Shown one piece after another: positions 44,640 through 55,123 of a stretch of 64,000 nucleotides of DNA. Position 1 is the stretch's first letter. Each line of letters begins with the position of its first letter. Where the stretch lies: assembly GCA_944548615.1 (NCBI GenBank), contig OX155954.1, positions 3,143,335 to 3,207,334 of the forward strand, read 5' to 3'. The notes beneath the pieces were generated by a model. The model was given only the letters and a program-made list of their open reading frames with translations, was not told where the DNA came from and did not search any database. The position numbers and the translations under genes were made by a program. The stretch comes from Micropterix aruncella (taxonomy: Eukaryota; Arthropoda; Insecta; Lepidoptera; Micropterigidae).

Positions 44640-44880
44640 CAGAATAACTATCATTAAGCAGTAGTGGTAGTGGTACGTTCGGTAAGTCATGCATTATCCA
44701 AGTCGGAGAGGCTAGCCTATATCGCCGGCCCAGCGGTTTACAACAAACTCAGCGAGCAAATTAGGCAGGCGCAATCTCTTGACGTGTTTAAGAGACGCCT
44801 TAAGAGGTACCTCACTGTTCTAAGGTGAACGTTTAATTTTGTGCGTGCTTGCTCAATACTGTGTTTTTTTTTAAATATAT
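44640..44880 (+). pseudogene. LINE C-terminal end
   Basis: Plus-strand translation at 44696-44830 gives 'KSERLAYIAGPAVYNKLSEQIRQ' (in part) and 'LDVFKRRLKRYLTVLR' plus stop, the pattern with which many Jockey/CR1-type ORF2 proteins end ('..P..YN.LP..I....S...FK..LK.YL'). AT-rich 3-prime UTR follows. The upstream part is not recognisable. Confidence 0.65.
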
Positions 44881-45234
44881 AGCTTCATAACTGTGTATTA
44901 AATGTTTTATCCATGGAATCGACATCCGTCATTGCATAAAGAGGCGACCAGTAGATCGATAAGGTGTCCGCCCTGAGAGCAGAGAGAGATACTGTCTTGA
45001 AGTAGTCGCGGCATTGGATAGTTTTATTGGGCACGTTTACGTCATATGAGATGTACAACATATCGCGATGAAGCCACTCGTAGCCAATTGACCATGTGCT
45101 TTAACAAGAGATGGGTTAAAAGTGACGATGTAGTCTATCTATTTGTAATGCGTAAGAACAAAAAATAGTATTAGTTTCCTCTTTCGGACTACACAATCAA
45201 AATGTGGGTCATAATGAAGTCTCGTAGTTTTATT

Positions 45235-45850
45235 TTTTTTATTTATTTATTTCTCAAGAAAACATACAGCGTTGTTTTAAACAATTTTACATAAGTGATG
45301 GTAACAATGAATGTAAGGCCGTTTACTTATTTTCAACGTTTTACAATAAATGATTAGCAATTTTAAATGATTTTATCTAAAACTGGAGGATCGGGAGTAG
45401 GGATTGAAGGGAAATGGCTTGTATTTTATACACACATACGTACATACACAAATACATATATCAATAAAATACATAGGTAAAAAATAAATACTTAAATAAA
45501 TACAGAAAATAAATACATACATAAATTTACAAATAATAAATATTATATTAAACTCTGTGCTCATTTTCTATGGTTTATATAATTCTATTATATAAGCAGA
45601 TTTATTAAATGAATTAATATCTATATGTTGGAACCTAGTATTATATAAAGCCATAAGACGATAAATTACGGCGTTTCGTGCATAGTTTGTATTTGAGCGT
45701 TGCAATTCAAATGTTACAGGAGCCCTAATGGTTCGAGGTGGAATGAAAAATGATTGGTTTTCCACGATGTATGGGATGTCGATGCTATTGTTCATTATTT
45801 TATAAAGGTAAACCATATCCGCAACCGTGCGCCTGTCCTCGAGCGAGTGA
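45235..45850 (-). pseudogene. LINE C-terminal fragment and 3-prime UTR
   Basis: The minus-strand frame 45816-45568 ('MVYLYKIMNNSIDIPYIVEN', then 'RTIRAPVTFELQRSNTNYARNAVIYRLMALYN') is the end of a CR1/Jockey-like ORF2 protein, recognised by '..LYKI.N..ID....L.....R..R....F.....TNY..N....R...LYN'. The 3-prime UTR continues to a (AAAT)n-type tail at about 45235-45255. It lies in the PHACTR intron, sense with the gene. Confidence 0.7.
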
Positions 45851-45996
45851 AGATGGAAGTGTCTCAGTCTGCTAACTGTAGTGGCTTGGTGTAGTGTAGT
45901 GGCTATATTTTAACTGTAAAGGCTTGGTGTTGGCAATTGAGACGCTAATTTTCTTAATTTCAGTAGTTAATTAAACATTATAATATAAAGACTCAC

Positions 45997-46197
45997 ATCT
46001 GGAAGCTGCTTCGAATTTGTCGGACTTTTTTTTCCGTTTCCACTTCCACGGTTTGAAGAGGCGTCCTAACGCGGAGAGTCGCGACTTTCGCACTTCGATG
46101 GGCGGCGCCGGGGCGCCGCGCGTCGCCGCGACGCCGCCGCCGCCCGACGAGCCCAGGCTGTTGGTGCGCACGGCCGAGCCGTTCTGCTTCTTTGCCG
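45997..46197 (-). CDS. Phactr: PHACTR-like gene, exon A (basic KPWKW region)
   Basis: This 201-nt minus-strand exon starts after acceptor TTGTCCACAG (ending 46198) and ends at donor T|GTGAGT (45996-45991). It is phase 1 at both ends. The 67 codons encode a Gly/Ala-rich stretch and then 'KSRLSALGRLFKPWKWKRKK', followed by KSDKFEAASR. 'LG..FKPWKW++KK.S.KF' is diagnostic of PHACTR proteins, lying just before the first RPEL motif and acting as a basic nuclear-localisation and actin-responsive segment in the vertebrate family. The spliced product with exon B reads ..EAASR-S-LERKISVR.., exactly the family order. The upstream exon is not found; it must end with one base of a codon. Confidence 0.92.
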
Positions 46198-46439
46198 CTG
46201 TGGACAACACAAAAACGACACATTATTCTCTCTACAAATGCTGCTATAGTGGGGTAGTAAAGATGGATTTTCGAGTCGCGGGGCTCTTGTAGCGTCGCCT
46301 GTTCTTTTGCAGTCGCGACGAGTTCTGAAACGCGACCGCATTGCATAAATAGGAATCGCACGCGGCCAGCTAGCCGCTCAACTGGAGCTGTCTAGTGATT
46401 CCTCGCAAACAGCTTAACTTTTTGACAGTTTCAATCGTT

Positions 46440-47170
46440 CGTACACTTGGAAGTGTCAACTACAACGGGCGAATTCGTCACATCAGTAAGTTTAATTAGA
46501 TCGTTTTGTCTTCCGTGGGGTAAACGTAGATTACGTGAGACTATACAAATCTACCGACTAGCTTGACTAACATACCCGTTAGATGCCAACGCCTTACGGC
46601 GAGGCACCGGGACAGTACCCAGCGGGCAGCCTCGCCCCCCAACTACCAGTTCTGGAAAGATATCTCCGTCTGGCATTAACCTTCAGGATACCTCCGTCCT
46701 ACCGACTAGATAAGGGTCCGAAGTCGCTTGGGCGGCCTCTACCTGTTGTATTACAATGGTAATTCCATTTGAATTTATCGCGGACCTGGGCGTCTTTGCT
46801 TCTTAGCGCCACACGGGATAGGGTAGCCAATAAGTAGTTTCAAGAGTGGCATGACAACAGGTAAACATCCACTCCCGCTGCTTAAGAGACAGTATATTTC
46901 CATAGTCCCCACACACCTTCAGTAATTGGTCAGAGTGCACAACCGATTGGCTGACGCCGCACGGAGCGCAAACCGGCAGGCGTCCCCCAGAGGGAAACCG
47001 ACCTACCAGCCGCGAGGCCTGAGACGCGGCAGTCCTACCCGGAGTACTTCCCTCCGCACAAGAAGGCTACTGAATAGGGGTTGAATCGTGAGTTGGACCG
47101 ACCCGAGAACAAAGTAGATCTTATGGCCCAAGCTGCACGAAACCATTCGCTACCGCTTCGCGGCACGATT
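46440..47170 (+). repeat. GC-rich repeat family, nearly full-length plus-sense copy
   Basis: From 'GTGTCAACTACAACGGGCGAATTCGTCAC' (46452) through 'GATGCCAACGCCTTACGGCGAGGCACCGGG', 'CAGCGGGCAGCCTCGCCCCC', 'CTCCCGCTGCTTAAGAGACAG' and 'GCTGACGCCGCACGG' to 'TGGCCCAAGCTGCACGAAACCATT' at about 47150. The 65 bp before it ('TAGTGATTCCTCGCAAACAGC', 46393-46413) also match sequence before the copy at 52225, so the element may be longer at its 5-prime side. Confidence 0.82.
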
Positions 47171-50100
47171 CAGACGCGTGACCGTAACGCCATCACCACG
47201 GCCGCGCATCAATAGGTGGATCAGTAGCTATAAATATTCCATATATATTATAGGAGAAGGAAGAAGGTATCATAATATGAGTTTTGTATCACTTTTATTA
47301 TTGACGCTGTCATAGAGATAGGCATGTCTAGCATGTATCTTTAGATAGATGCTAGATTTTATTTTCACTTGTAATCGCCTCCAGAGATATATTATAAAAA
47401 AGGCATGCTCGATCGCCTACACAGCAATACTCATCGTTCAGCTCTACTGGCCTATTTGATGATCGGACTACCGATTCCTCCCTCGCCTCAGCGCTTCCCG
47501 CCTCAGCTCAGCGATAGCCGCCATATTCAGACACTCATTAACAACTGTGCGCCACCACCGGACATCTACCTGTATATCGCGTGCACCGCCACTCTAAATT
47601 ACATTTCCTCTAACATTTAACTATCCCGGCTTTCTTTCTAATACCTTTTTTTATTTTTTACTAATTTCTAAAATTAGGTTTGATTATATTACTGTATTTT
47701 TAAGCAATTATGATAACAAACATACTTTTTATTTGTACATCATTTTTGTATTATGATTATGCCATGGTTAACAATTTAACATTTTTATTCATCTCGTATA
47801 TTAATTTCCATTTTATTTTATTTTTTTACTAATTTTAAATTTTAATAATTAGGTTTAACTATCTCACTCTATTTTTAAGCAATTACTATTATCTAAATAC
47901 TAGATAATTATGTATCTTTTTTTAGGATTATGTTAAGGTTAACAATTTTATATTATCAACTTCAATTTTATTAACTTCAATATTATCAATTTTATATTCA
48001 ACTTTCCAGCTTGTAAGAATTAATAATCACTCTTAGTGTAAAAAGTCTCAATTTTTTATATTCTTCAACACTTAGTTTTTTAATATTGTTTTATAACATA
48101 TTTACAACAATTTAAATATCCGCCTTAGAACAGGCTATTGCCTAGTTATGCGACATTAAAATAATTTCTGGCATATAACAGTTTTTTGCTACTGGATTCT
48201 CGGCTATGATATTGTACTTGTACATATATTTCCATTTACTGTAGATAACTGTAAAGTACCAAATAAATAAATTAAAATTAAAAAAAACAAATAAGACTAC
48301 CACTAATGTTATATAGTTACATTTTTAAGGAGCTCAACAAGCAATCTCGATATAGAAACTATTTCGACTGTGTTATGCTTTAACTAATCAATGAGTATAA
48401 CTAATGAATGAGTTACAAAGCCGGTAATACCATTTTCGGAAACTTTCCGAAACTTTCTCACTTCAATGAGATTACAAGTTACGGCTTCGAACAAGTTTTC
48501 CGGAGCGAGAGTTAGTTCTTTAGACTTGAGGTTTGCGGAATAAGCCAGTTTCAAATTATGTGCGTGATTGGTAGTAGCAGCGGTGTTTCAAGTAAAATTC
48601 AGAATATCACTTACACGAGAGGATGCGGCTTTCAAAGCTTTCGAATATTACAGAAATTCTTTAACCGCCCTACCTTTGGGTTATTAATTAAAAAGTAGGT
48701 AGAAAATCGCTGGGTTTTTTCATTAGATATCCTAATAACAATACTTGTTTGCAATATACTAGTAATTTTTTATTACACAATAGACTAATTTATTACCCTT
48801 TTTATATTTAGAGTCGTAGGAAAAAAATGACGTATCACGTACGCCTTGTGGGTTTCGTTTTTTTTTTACTCGAACGTACGTGATACGGCTTATTGCGTTA
48901 GGGCGATAATATAACGGACGTATCACGTACGTTCGTATAGGTAGGGAAGTTAAGCAAACTTTCAAGCAACTAGTGTCAAGCAAACCCAAGACACTACAGT
49001 CTGCTTGATAAGCTACTATCAATTCTAGGCTATGCTGATTCAGTATTATATATCGAGAATCCATATAATCGAGAATCAAAAATATTCTGGATAAATTCGA
49101 ACAGCTACAGAATGTCATGCAATCGATATGTGTTCGACGTGCGTACATTTAGATTACTAAATGTAAGCGAATATCGCGACGAATCACTGAATTCGAATGC
49201 GTGCAAGAATTGTTGTATGACGAATTTGAAGACGAGCTTTCTGAGTTCAACATAGACGATTGGGTAATATTTAAATATGAAAGAGAGGTATTTCTTGGGA
49301 AAATCTTAAAAGTAGAGTATTAAAAGGCATTTATTACATCAATGACAGTGCGAGGTGTTAACATTTAGGGTTAACCTAAAAAGCCAGAAATAAAGTCAAA
49401 AATATATTGTCTACACCACGGTTTCTTAATATTAAATCCCCGCGTATTTTAGAAATCTAGCTATAGAAGATAGTATTTAAATAGCAGAAAATACAGTTAT
49501 AAAAAGCAATAATATTGCTTGTTAATTAATGTGGTTGATATGTTTTCTTCTTGTCGCAAATTGAGTGTTTTTTTGGAGCAACTTTGGTCAATTTCAATAT
49601 TACGATATTAATTCTCATTCAGGGTCGAAAGGATTTCTGAATTTCGTTTTTATTATACCCATGTGTGAAATCCCACTCTCACAAAAGTAGTTAGTCATGA
49701 AGGGCAAAAGGTAATTCACCATTTAGCGTGATAGCTTGGGATATTTCTCAATAAAGAATTGAATTGAATTGAATATTTTTCCTGCCCTGCTGCCCAAAAA
49801 TCAATTAAAGACATCTTGTTAAAATAAACTTGAGGGCAATAAATAATTCCTGTCGTGCCATTATGTGCGTCGCCAGCTAGTCAGTCGCCAATCTTGTCGC
49901 GATCCCGTAAATCTTGTCGTAAAACCCCTACGATCAACTGGCGAACCCCTGGGGGTTCGCGTACCCCCACGCTTGTCTACAAGATAGATGCGCCTGTATT
50001 TTTAAAATCAGATTTGATCAAAATAAATTGTTTTCAGTAGATAATATGTTTGCGGCTGTAGTTCAGCATTGCCAGTTATTGGTTCTTTAGTATGCTAGCT

Positions 50101-50741
50101 ATTTTACCAGGATTATCATCTTCCTTATGTGCCGGTTATTGGTGTCAATTTCCACCTTTAGCAAATAATAATTTAAAAATATTAATAATGTTTATTTCTT
50201 TTATTGCATATATTACAAATGTCAATAAACCATATCATCGCCGGTTCATTATTTGGCATTTTGTAACATTTGACAGGGTATTAAGTGACTTTTTCGCTTA
50301 AAGTGCCATTTATGAAGGTATTTACCTATCTATGCGAATACTAATCTTTATGGGAATACTTGCGACTCTTTAGCTACCTATACGAATATAGGATAAAGCT
50401 TTCATTTGGTGCAAACAAACATCATAGATGGAGGGTCCTATGGGCTATAAAAAAAACCATGTTCCGCAAAAAAATGATATTTAGAGGAAATCGCATTTTT
50501 TGTATTTTTTTATAATTGACACTTTTCTGCTAGAGTCATATCCTGGGTCATATATTGACATAACCCTGGGTCATATATTGGTCATATAATGCAAACTATT
50601 ACATATAGGGTATTTTTTGTGGATAAGAACAACTAACATACCTTTCAGAAAAAAATATCGGTTTGACATTTGGCCCAATACTTTCTGGACGAAAATTAAA
50701 TGGGTCAGCAAAAATCAAAAATCATCACGCGTGAGGCGATA
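47171..50741. other. AT-rich interval with LINE tails and short repeats
   Basis: No gene is supported. A plus-strand 3-prime tail (CAAATAAATAAATTAAAATTAAAAA) ends at about 48290, and a (TTGAA)n tail at 49755-49775 marks another retroelement end. Plus-strand 49195-49326 encodes an acidic 'DEFEDELSEFNIDDWVIFKY' piece with a stop at 49324, possibly the last bit of a transposon protein. 48660-48770 matches 56430-56535. 48828-48935 carries three copies of GTATCACGTACG or its inverse. Confidence 0.45.
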
Positions 50742-51458
50742 ACATTAGTACAATCTTTTATAATATAGAGTACTAGATTGCTCAATGCCATAGTACATTT
50801 CGGCAACCCTTCTGAGCCGGCGACAAGCAGGTGGTGCTGATAGCACTGTCCGGCGAAACTTATATCCTTTTTTTTGGCCATCTATAATAACACAGACATT
50901 GAATGGTTTTTTATACAGCAATGATTGATTATTAAAAAAAACCATTATTAGACCAATGATAACAATAATAACATTAAATTATTAGTCCCATCTATCGAAT
51001 ATAGGCTGGTCACATCACAGAAATAATACGGAGAAATCAGAGTGCCATCTATTAATCTATTTGAACTTTAAAGCGCGTATTTATTACGTATTGATACCTG
51101 TATGCCAACTAAAAAAATTAATATTTATGTTAATAATATTACAATAATAACAGCTGTGATTTGAAAATTCGTTTGTTATTAAATTATTATTTAATTTTGA
51201 TATTTTTTTTTATTAGCTAAATGTATACAGCATATTCATTATATATAAAAAAAACAAAAACAACAAAAAAAAACGATAAGATACATGGCGTGTTTAGAAC
51301 GCTATCTATTGTGCTACTGAGCATAAGAGAAGATTAATCAATGTTTGGAACTATGCGTGCTATGTACACGTTGCGTTTCGTAATAAAATCCTAGCTGCCA
51401 AAACGTATAATGGCATTGAGCAATCTAATATCCTATATAATAAATTGTATAACTAAGT
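50742..51458. mobile_element. Inverted-repeat element, about 717 bp
   Basis: The left end ACATTAGTACAATCTTTTATAATATAGAGTACTAGATTGCTCAATGCCAT (in parts) and the right end in minus sense (ACTTAGTTATACAATTTATTATATAGGATATTAGATTGCTCAATGCCAT) are inverted repeats of about 50 bp with scattered differences. Inside is non-coding AT-rich DNA. The TSD is unclear. Part of the interior (51285-51410) has a diverged relative at 1060-1205. Confidence 0.75.
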
Positions 51459-52224
51459 GCAAGCGTGACGTCAGTAATAACAAAAGGACGGGAAAGGACT
51501 TAACAATATTTCGGGCGATTTAGCCTCAGTGACCAAGCGAAACATTGAAGCTGTTCCATCTGAAGTTAACGGTCAATAATAATAATTAACTAGAAAGTCA
51601 AATATACTACCCTCTTTTTCGCATCAATTTATAAACGTTTCTGTTAACGACCCGAAACCCTTTCACCCTTTTAATTGCATTTTAAATCGCGTTATTCACG
51701 GAACCGCGCCGTACACGTTTGGCAATTAGCAGCACTGCCGTAAATGTCGTAATACGCCTAGTTAACCGCCTCGAAATTATGAGGCGAACATACGATTTAC
51801 AAATTTTATATACTCGTACAAGCGTAACATGCGTGGGGCGTGATTATTTACGTCTGATATATTGCTGAAAAGGTAGTCACGTATTGTGAGAGATGTGAGA
51901 TATTTTTGAGATCTATCACAAAGATGACTCTCTGAAGCGGTTATTGACTTTAGTTAGTTGACTCCACATCGTTTCACTGGGAGAAATCGGGAGACGATTG
52001 CTACGATATGTGAGACTGCGTTTTTTTATTGTTATTGGTGTAAAATGACGCCCCAGATTGTTCTGTCCATGTCCCTAGGGCTTAAATTGCTCAGTTTTAT
52101 GTAATTCTCATTGCAGTGGCATCTCGTAGACATGAGTTAATCATTATATCTGGTGATAACTCTGTGCTTAGTAGTGATTCCTCGCAAACAGCTTAACTCT
52201 TTGACAGTTTTAATCGTTAAAACA
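51459..52224. other. Interval without a gene
   Basis: No coding region is seen. 51640-51790 is less AT-rich and not repeated in the window. Confidence 0.35.
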
Positions 52225-52510
52225 CTTAGAGTTAACTACACTACAACAGGCGATCCCGTCACATCAGGAAGTTTTAACGATATTGATGTTCTATCTCCTG
52301 TGAGGCGAGCGTAGACGACTCAGAGACGATACAAACCTACCGTCTAGCTAAGCCAACATGTCCGTCGGAGGCCAACGCCTTATGGCGAGGCACTGAAAAA
52401 GGCTACCCAGCGGGCAGCCTCGCCCCCTGACCACCAGTTTCGGAAGGATAACCTCCAACCTCCCGACTGGTTACGGGTATGAAGTCGTATGAATCTATCG
52501 CGGACCATTG
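52160..52510 (+). repeat. GC-rich repeat family, 3-prime-truncated copy
   Basis: 'TAGTGATTCCTCGCAAACAGC' (52168), 'ACAGGCGATCCCGTCACATCAGG', 'GGAGGCCAACGCCTTATGGCGAGGCAC', 'CAGCGGGCAGCCTCGCCCCC' and 'CTATCGCGGACCATTGGCATC' follow the family order; the copy breaks off near 52510. Confidence 0.8.
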
Positions 52511-53412
52511 GCATCTTTTTTTTGCCCGACTCCAAATTCAGTGGTGGGATTGTGAAGGGACGAGACGATATACGATTGTTGTCAATCGAAGCGGGAGCGG
52601 AAGACTTTTATCGTATGCTTCTTCCGCGTCTGCATCAAAATTGTCAAATTTCAACCAGGAATCAATTATAGCTTTAAAAGAAGACCATAATAAATAACCT
52701 GGTGGTTAAATAATGCTTCTGCCAATGTGGTTTGCATTCGGGGGACGTTAAAATGAAGAGCTTGAGACTGCCGTGTTCAGATTCTATGTTAGGTTCTTGT
52801 AGCGTTATCTAAATTCGTTTGATACTGACAGAGTGCCGCTTTCACGTAACGTTGTGATGTCTATACCACGACAAACATTTTATTCATGTATAAGGCCCCG
52901 GGGTTCGATTTTTGAATCGATAAAGAAAATATCGTAAAATATACATCACTTTCGCATTCCACGTCCGAAATTCAATTAAAAAGCGATACAGAATGACGTC
53001 ATCTCGTATACAACATTCAAGCCAAACATTCATATAAAATCTTTCTGATTCTGCCAATTCTCTTTACTATATTTATATTAGACTATATCAGCGATATAGC
53101 GTTATTGTGATTCGTATTAAAGGGATTTGCGACCCGAGATACAGGAAGCGCTCCAGTAACCAAGCGTATATAAACTGAGTTAATCAACATTAATGGAGAC
53201 GGCGTTTACGAGATAACCAACGTTACGGTTTAATTAGCATTGAAGAGAAGTTTAATCTGTATTTCCGAATACGCAGTATTGAGCAGTGGTGTGCAATGAG
53301 TATGGATGTATCACTTAAAGTAAGCATCCGCGTATTATACTCCTATACTAGAGACAGACATCCGTAGTTCCGCTTGGAGGGGTAGAATTAATATGATATA
53401 ATAATATAAATA
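52511..53412. other. Interval without a recognised gene
   Basis: Short reading frames at 52480-52700 mostly extend out of the repeat and are not supported. No structure was noted in the remainder. Confidence 0.35.
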
Positions 53413-53565
53413 CAGTGGAACATCTCATAACAAGCTTAATTCGTTCCAGACTCGTTAAGCGAAACACTGGTTAAGCGAATCAATTTTCTCATACTCGTTA
53501 TGAGATGTGGGAATTACTCGTTATGAGGAATAACTGCGAATTACTCGTTATGAGAGGTTACACTG
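53413..53565. mobile_element. Pogo/Tigger-like MITE, 153 bp
   Basis: The ends CAGTGGAACATCTCATAAC and, in minus sense, CAGTGTAACCTCTCATAAC are inverted repeats flanked by TA on each side (53411-53412 and 53566-53567). The interior repeats 'ATTACTCGTTATGAG' and contains 'TTAAGCGAA' motifs typical of pogo-related ends. It has no coding capacity. Confidence 0.85.
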
Positions 53566-53606
53566 TACCATCTCAGCGACACTGAGTCTGTGCATCTGTC
53601 ATGGTT

Positions 53607-54245
53607 ACTTTATAATAATAATAAAAAACTCTTTATTTGCACTTCACAAATAAAATACAAAATGCGAGCTCATTGCCACATGGCAATATCTTGCAAATAA
53701 AATAATCACAGTGCAGGGTATGTCCCTCGCTAATAAAGATTATTGTAAAAATAAGTTTTTCTGAATAAATTTACAAACTACTATATTTAAAACTAAGAAT
53801 GCCAGAGGAGAGGAAGGAGAGAAAGGAGAAAAATGGTTACTGATAAGTAATACTAATACTTGAATGATTCTTAAGACGATGAGTTTCGTATATTTTAATG
53901 GTGAGTGTCTTGCACAATGGACTTGTCTTGTCTTGCACAATGGACTCAGAAAGAGTAGGAGTAGAAATCAGCATTATGACGAGGAATTTTGAGTAAATTA
54001 TCAGAGGCTGACCGATGTGCGAGACCGTGCGTGGGAACTTAATGGTTCGAAAAGATCGTGGGTATGGAATGGTGTTGATTGTAAGAGTACACGATAAAGG
54101 AGAGATATGTTAATAAATATTTTTCTGTTTGTAACAACCTTAAAAATTACAGTTTATTGTGACAAAAATGGTATTTAGCCCATGTCTTCCGCATAGCCGG
54201 GAGACATGGATGGTGTTGATTAGGAGAGTACACGATAGAAGAGAG
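53607..54245 (-). pseudogene. LINE 3-prime region, copy 1 of a pair
   Basis: It ends on its 3-prime side in an ATAATAATAATAAAAAACTCTTTATTTGC tract and matches 60840-61430 through 'ACAAACTACTATATTTAAAACTAAGAATGCC', 'GAATGATTCT', 'GAGTAGAAATCAG.ATTATGA.GAGGAATTTTGAGTAAATT' (in parts), and the hairpin region 'CCCATGTCT.CCGC.TAGCCGGGAGACATGG'. A short minus-strand frame here is the decayed end of an RT protein at best. Confidence 0.7.
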
Positions 54246-54926
54246 CAAGTAGCAACATTACCTTCGTAACACAACAGTTGCACCTTTGAGGGATAACGAG
54301 GGATAACATCATAACCCCAATTTTGATATCTATTTCAATAGCCTTAAAATGAAATGTTACATTAAATATTTCTATATAGTATGTTTTAATAGTATATCCA
54401 TATATTAATTGGACCTTCTTTAAAAAAGTAAGATACTTTAGTACTTTAGAAGCAATTGGAAATTAGAAAAATAAAGGGAAAATTTTAAATAATAAGCGAA
54501 AACCTTCCGGTAATGAGGACACCTGCACGCGGCTGCGTACTGTATTTTTTTTTAAAGATCGACGCCGATTAAGAAACCATAAATAAATGTCCTAAAGAAA
54601 CCATAAGTAAATTCAATAATGCATCTTCCGTTGAGAATATTGTTCAGAAATATGCAAAAGAGAAGTACAATATAACCATGATTCAAAAAGTATAAAAAGT
54701 AGTTGACGGCTTTGGGGTTATGCGCTGCCATCGTTACATTAAACGACGGATATCAAATTCTTAATATTATTATTGATAAAAATGCCATTTTTTGATTAAA
54801 GTTGTTTTCATCTTTCAAAAATATAGGTGCATATTTAACACTATAGGGAGCACAAACGTCGGTTGGAATCACCCATATTGCGTGTAGTGCAAGTGACAGA
54901 GGGTTAAAAATATGGATATAAAGGGT
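54246..54926. other. AT-rich interval, no gene
   Basis: Nothing coding or repeated was recognised, apart from a poly-T run at 54545. Confidence 0.4.
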
Positions 54927-55123
54927 GAGTTTTTATTAACTGGCATTCTTCAAGTGGCTGAATCAGTACGAGGTAATAAGCAACTTTCGATAAAAACTGT
55001 TGGAAAATGAAAAACCTGTTTTTTCCCAAAAGTGTTTTTTATTTTGCCACGAATTTTTATCAAAACTTGCTTAGTAGCTCGTACTTATTTACTTTCTTGA
55101 AGGATGTCGGTTAACTAAAACTC
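54927..55123. mobile_element. Foldback MITE, about 197 bp
   Basis: The left arm GAGTTTTTATTAACTGGCATTCTTCAAG... and the right arm in minus sense GAGTTTTAGTTAACCGACATCCTTCAAG... are inverted repeats extending about 75 bp each, through 'AGTACGAG..A.TAAGCAA.TTT.GATAAAAA'. The centre is about 45 bp. TSD not identified. Confidence 0.8.
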
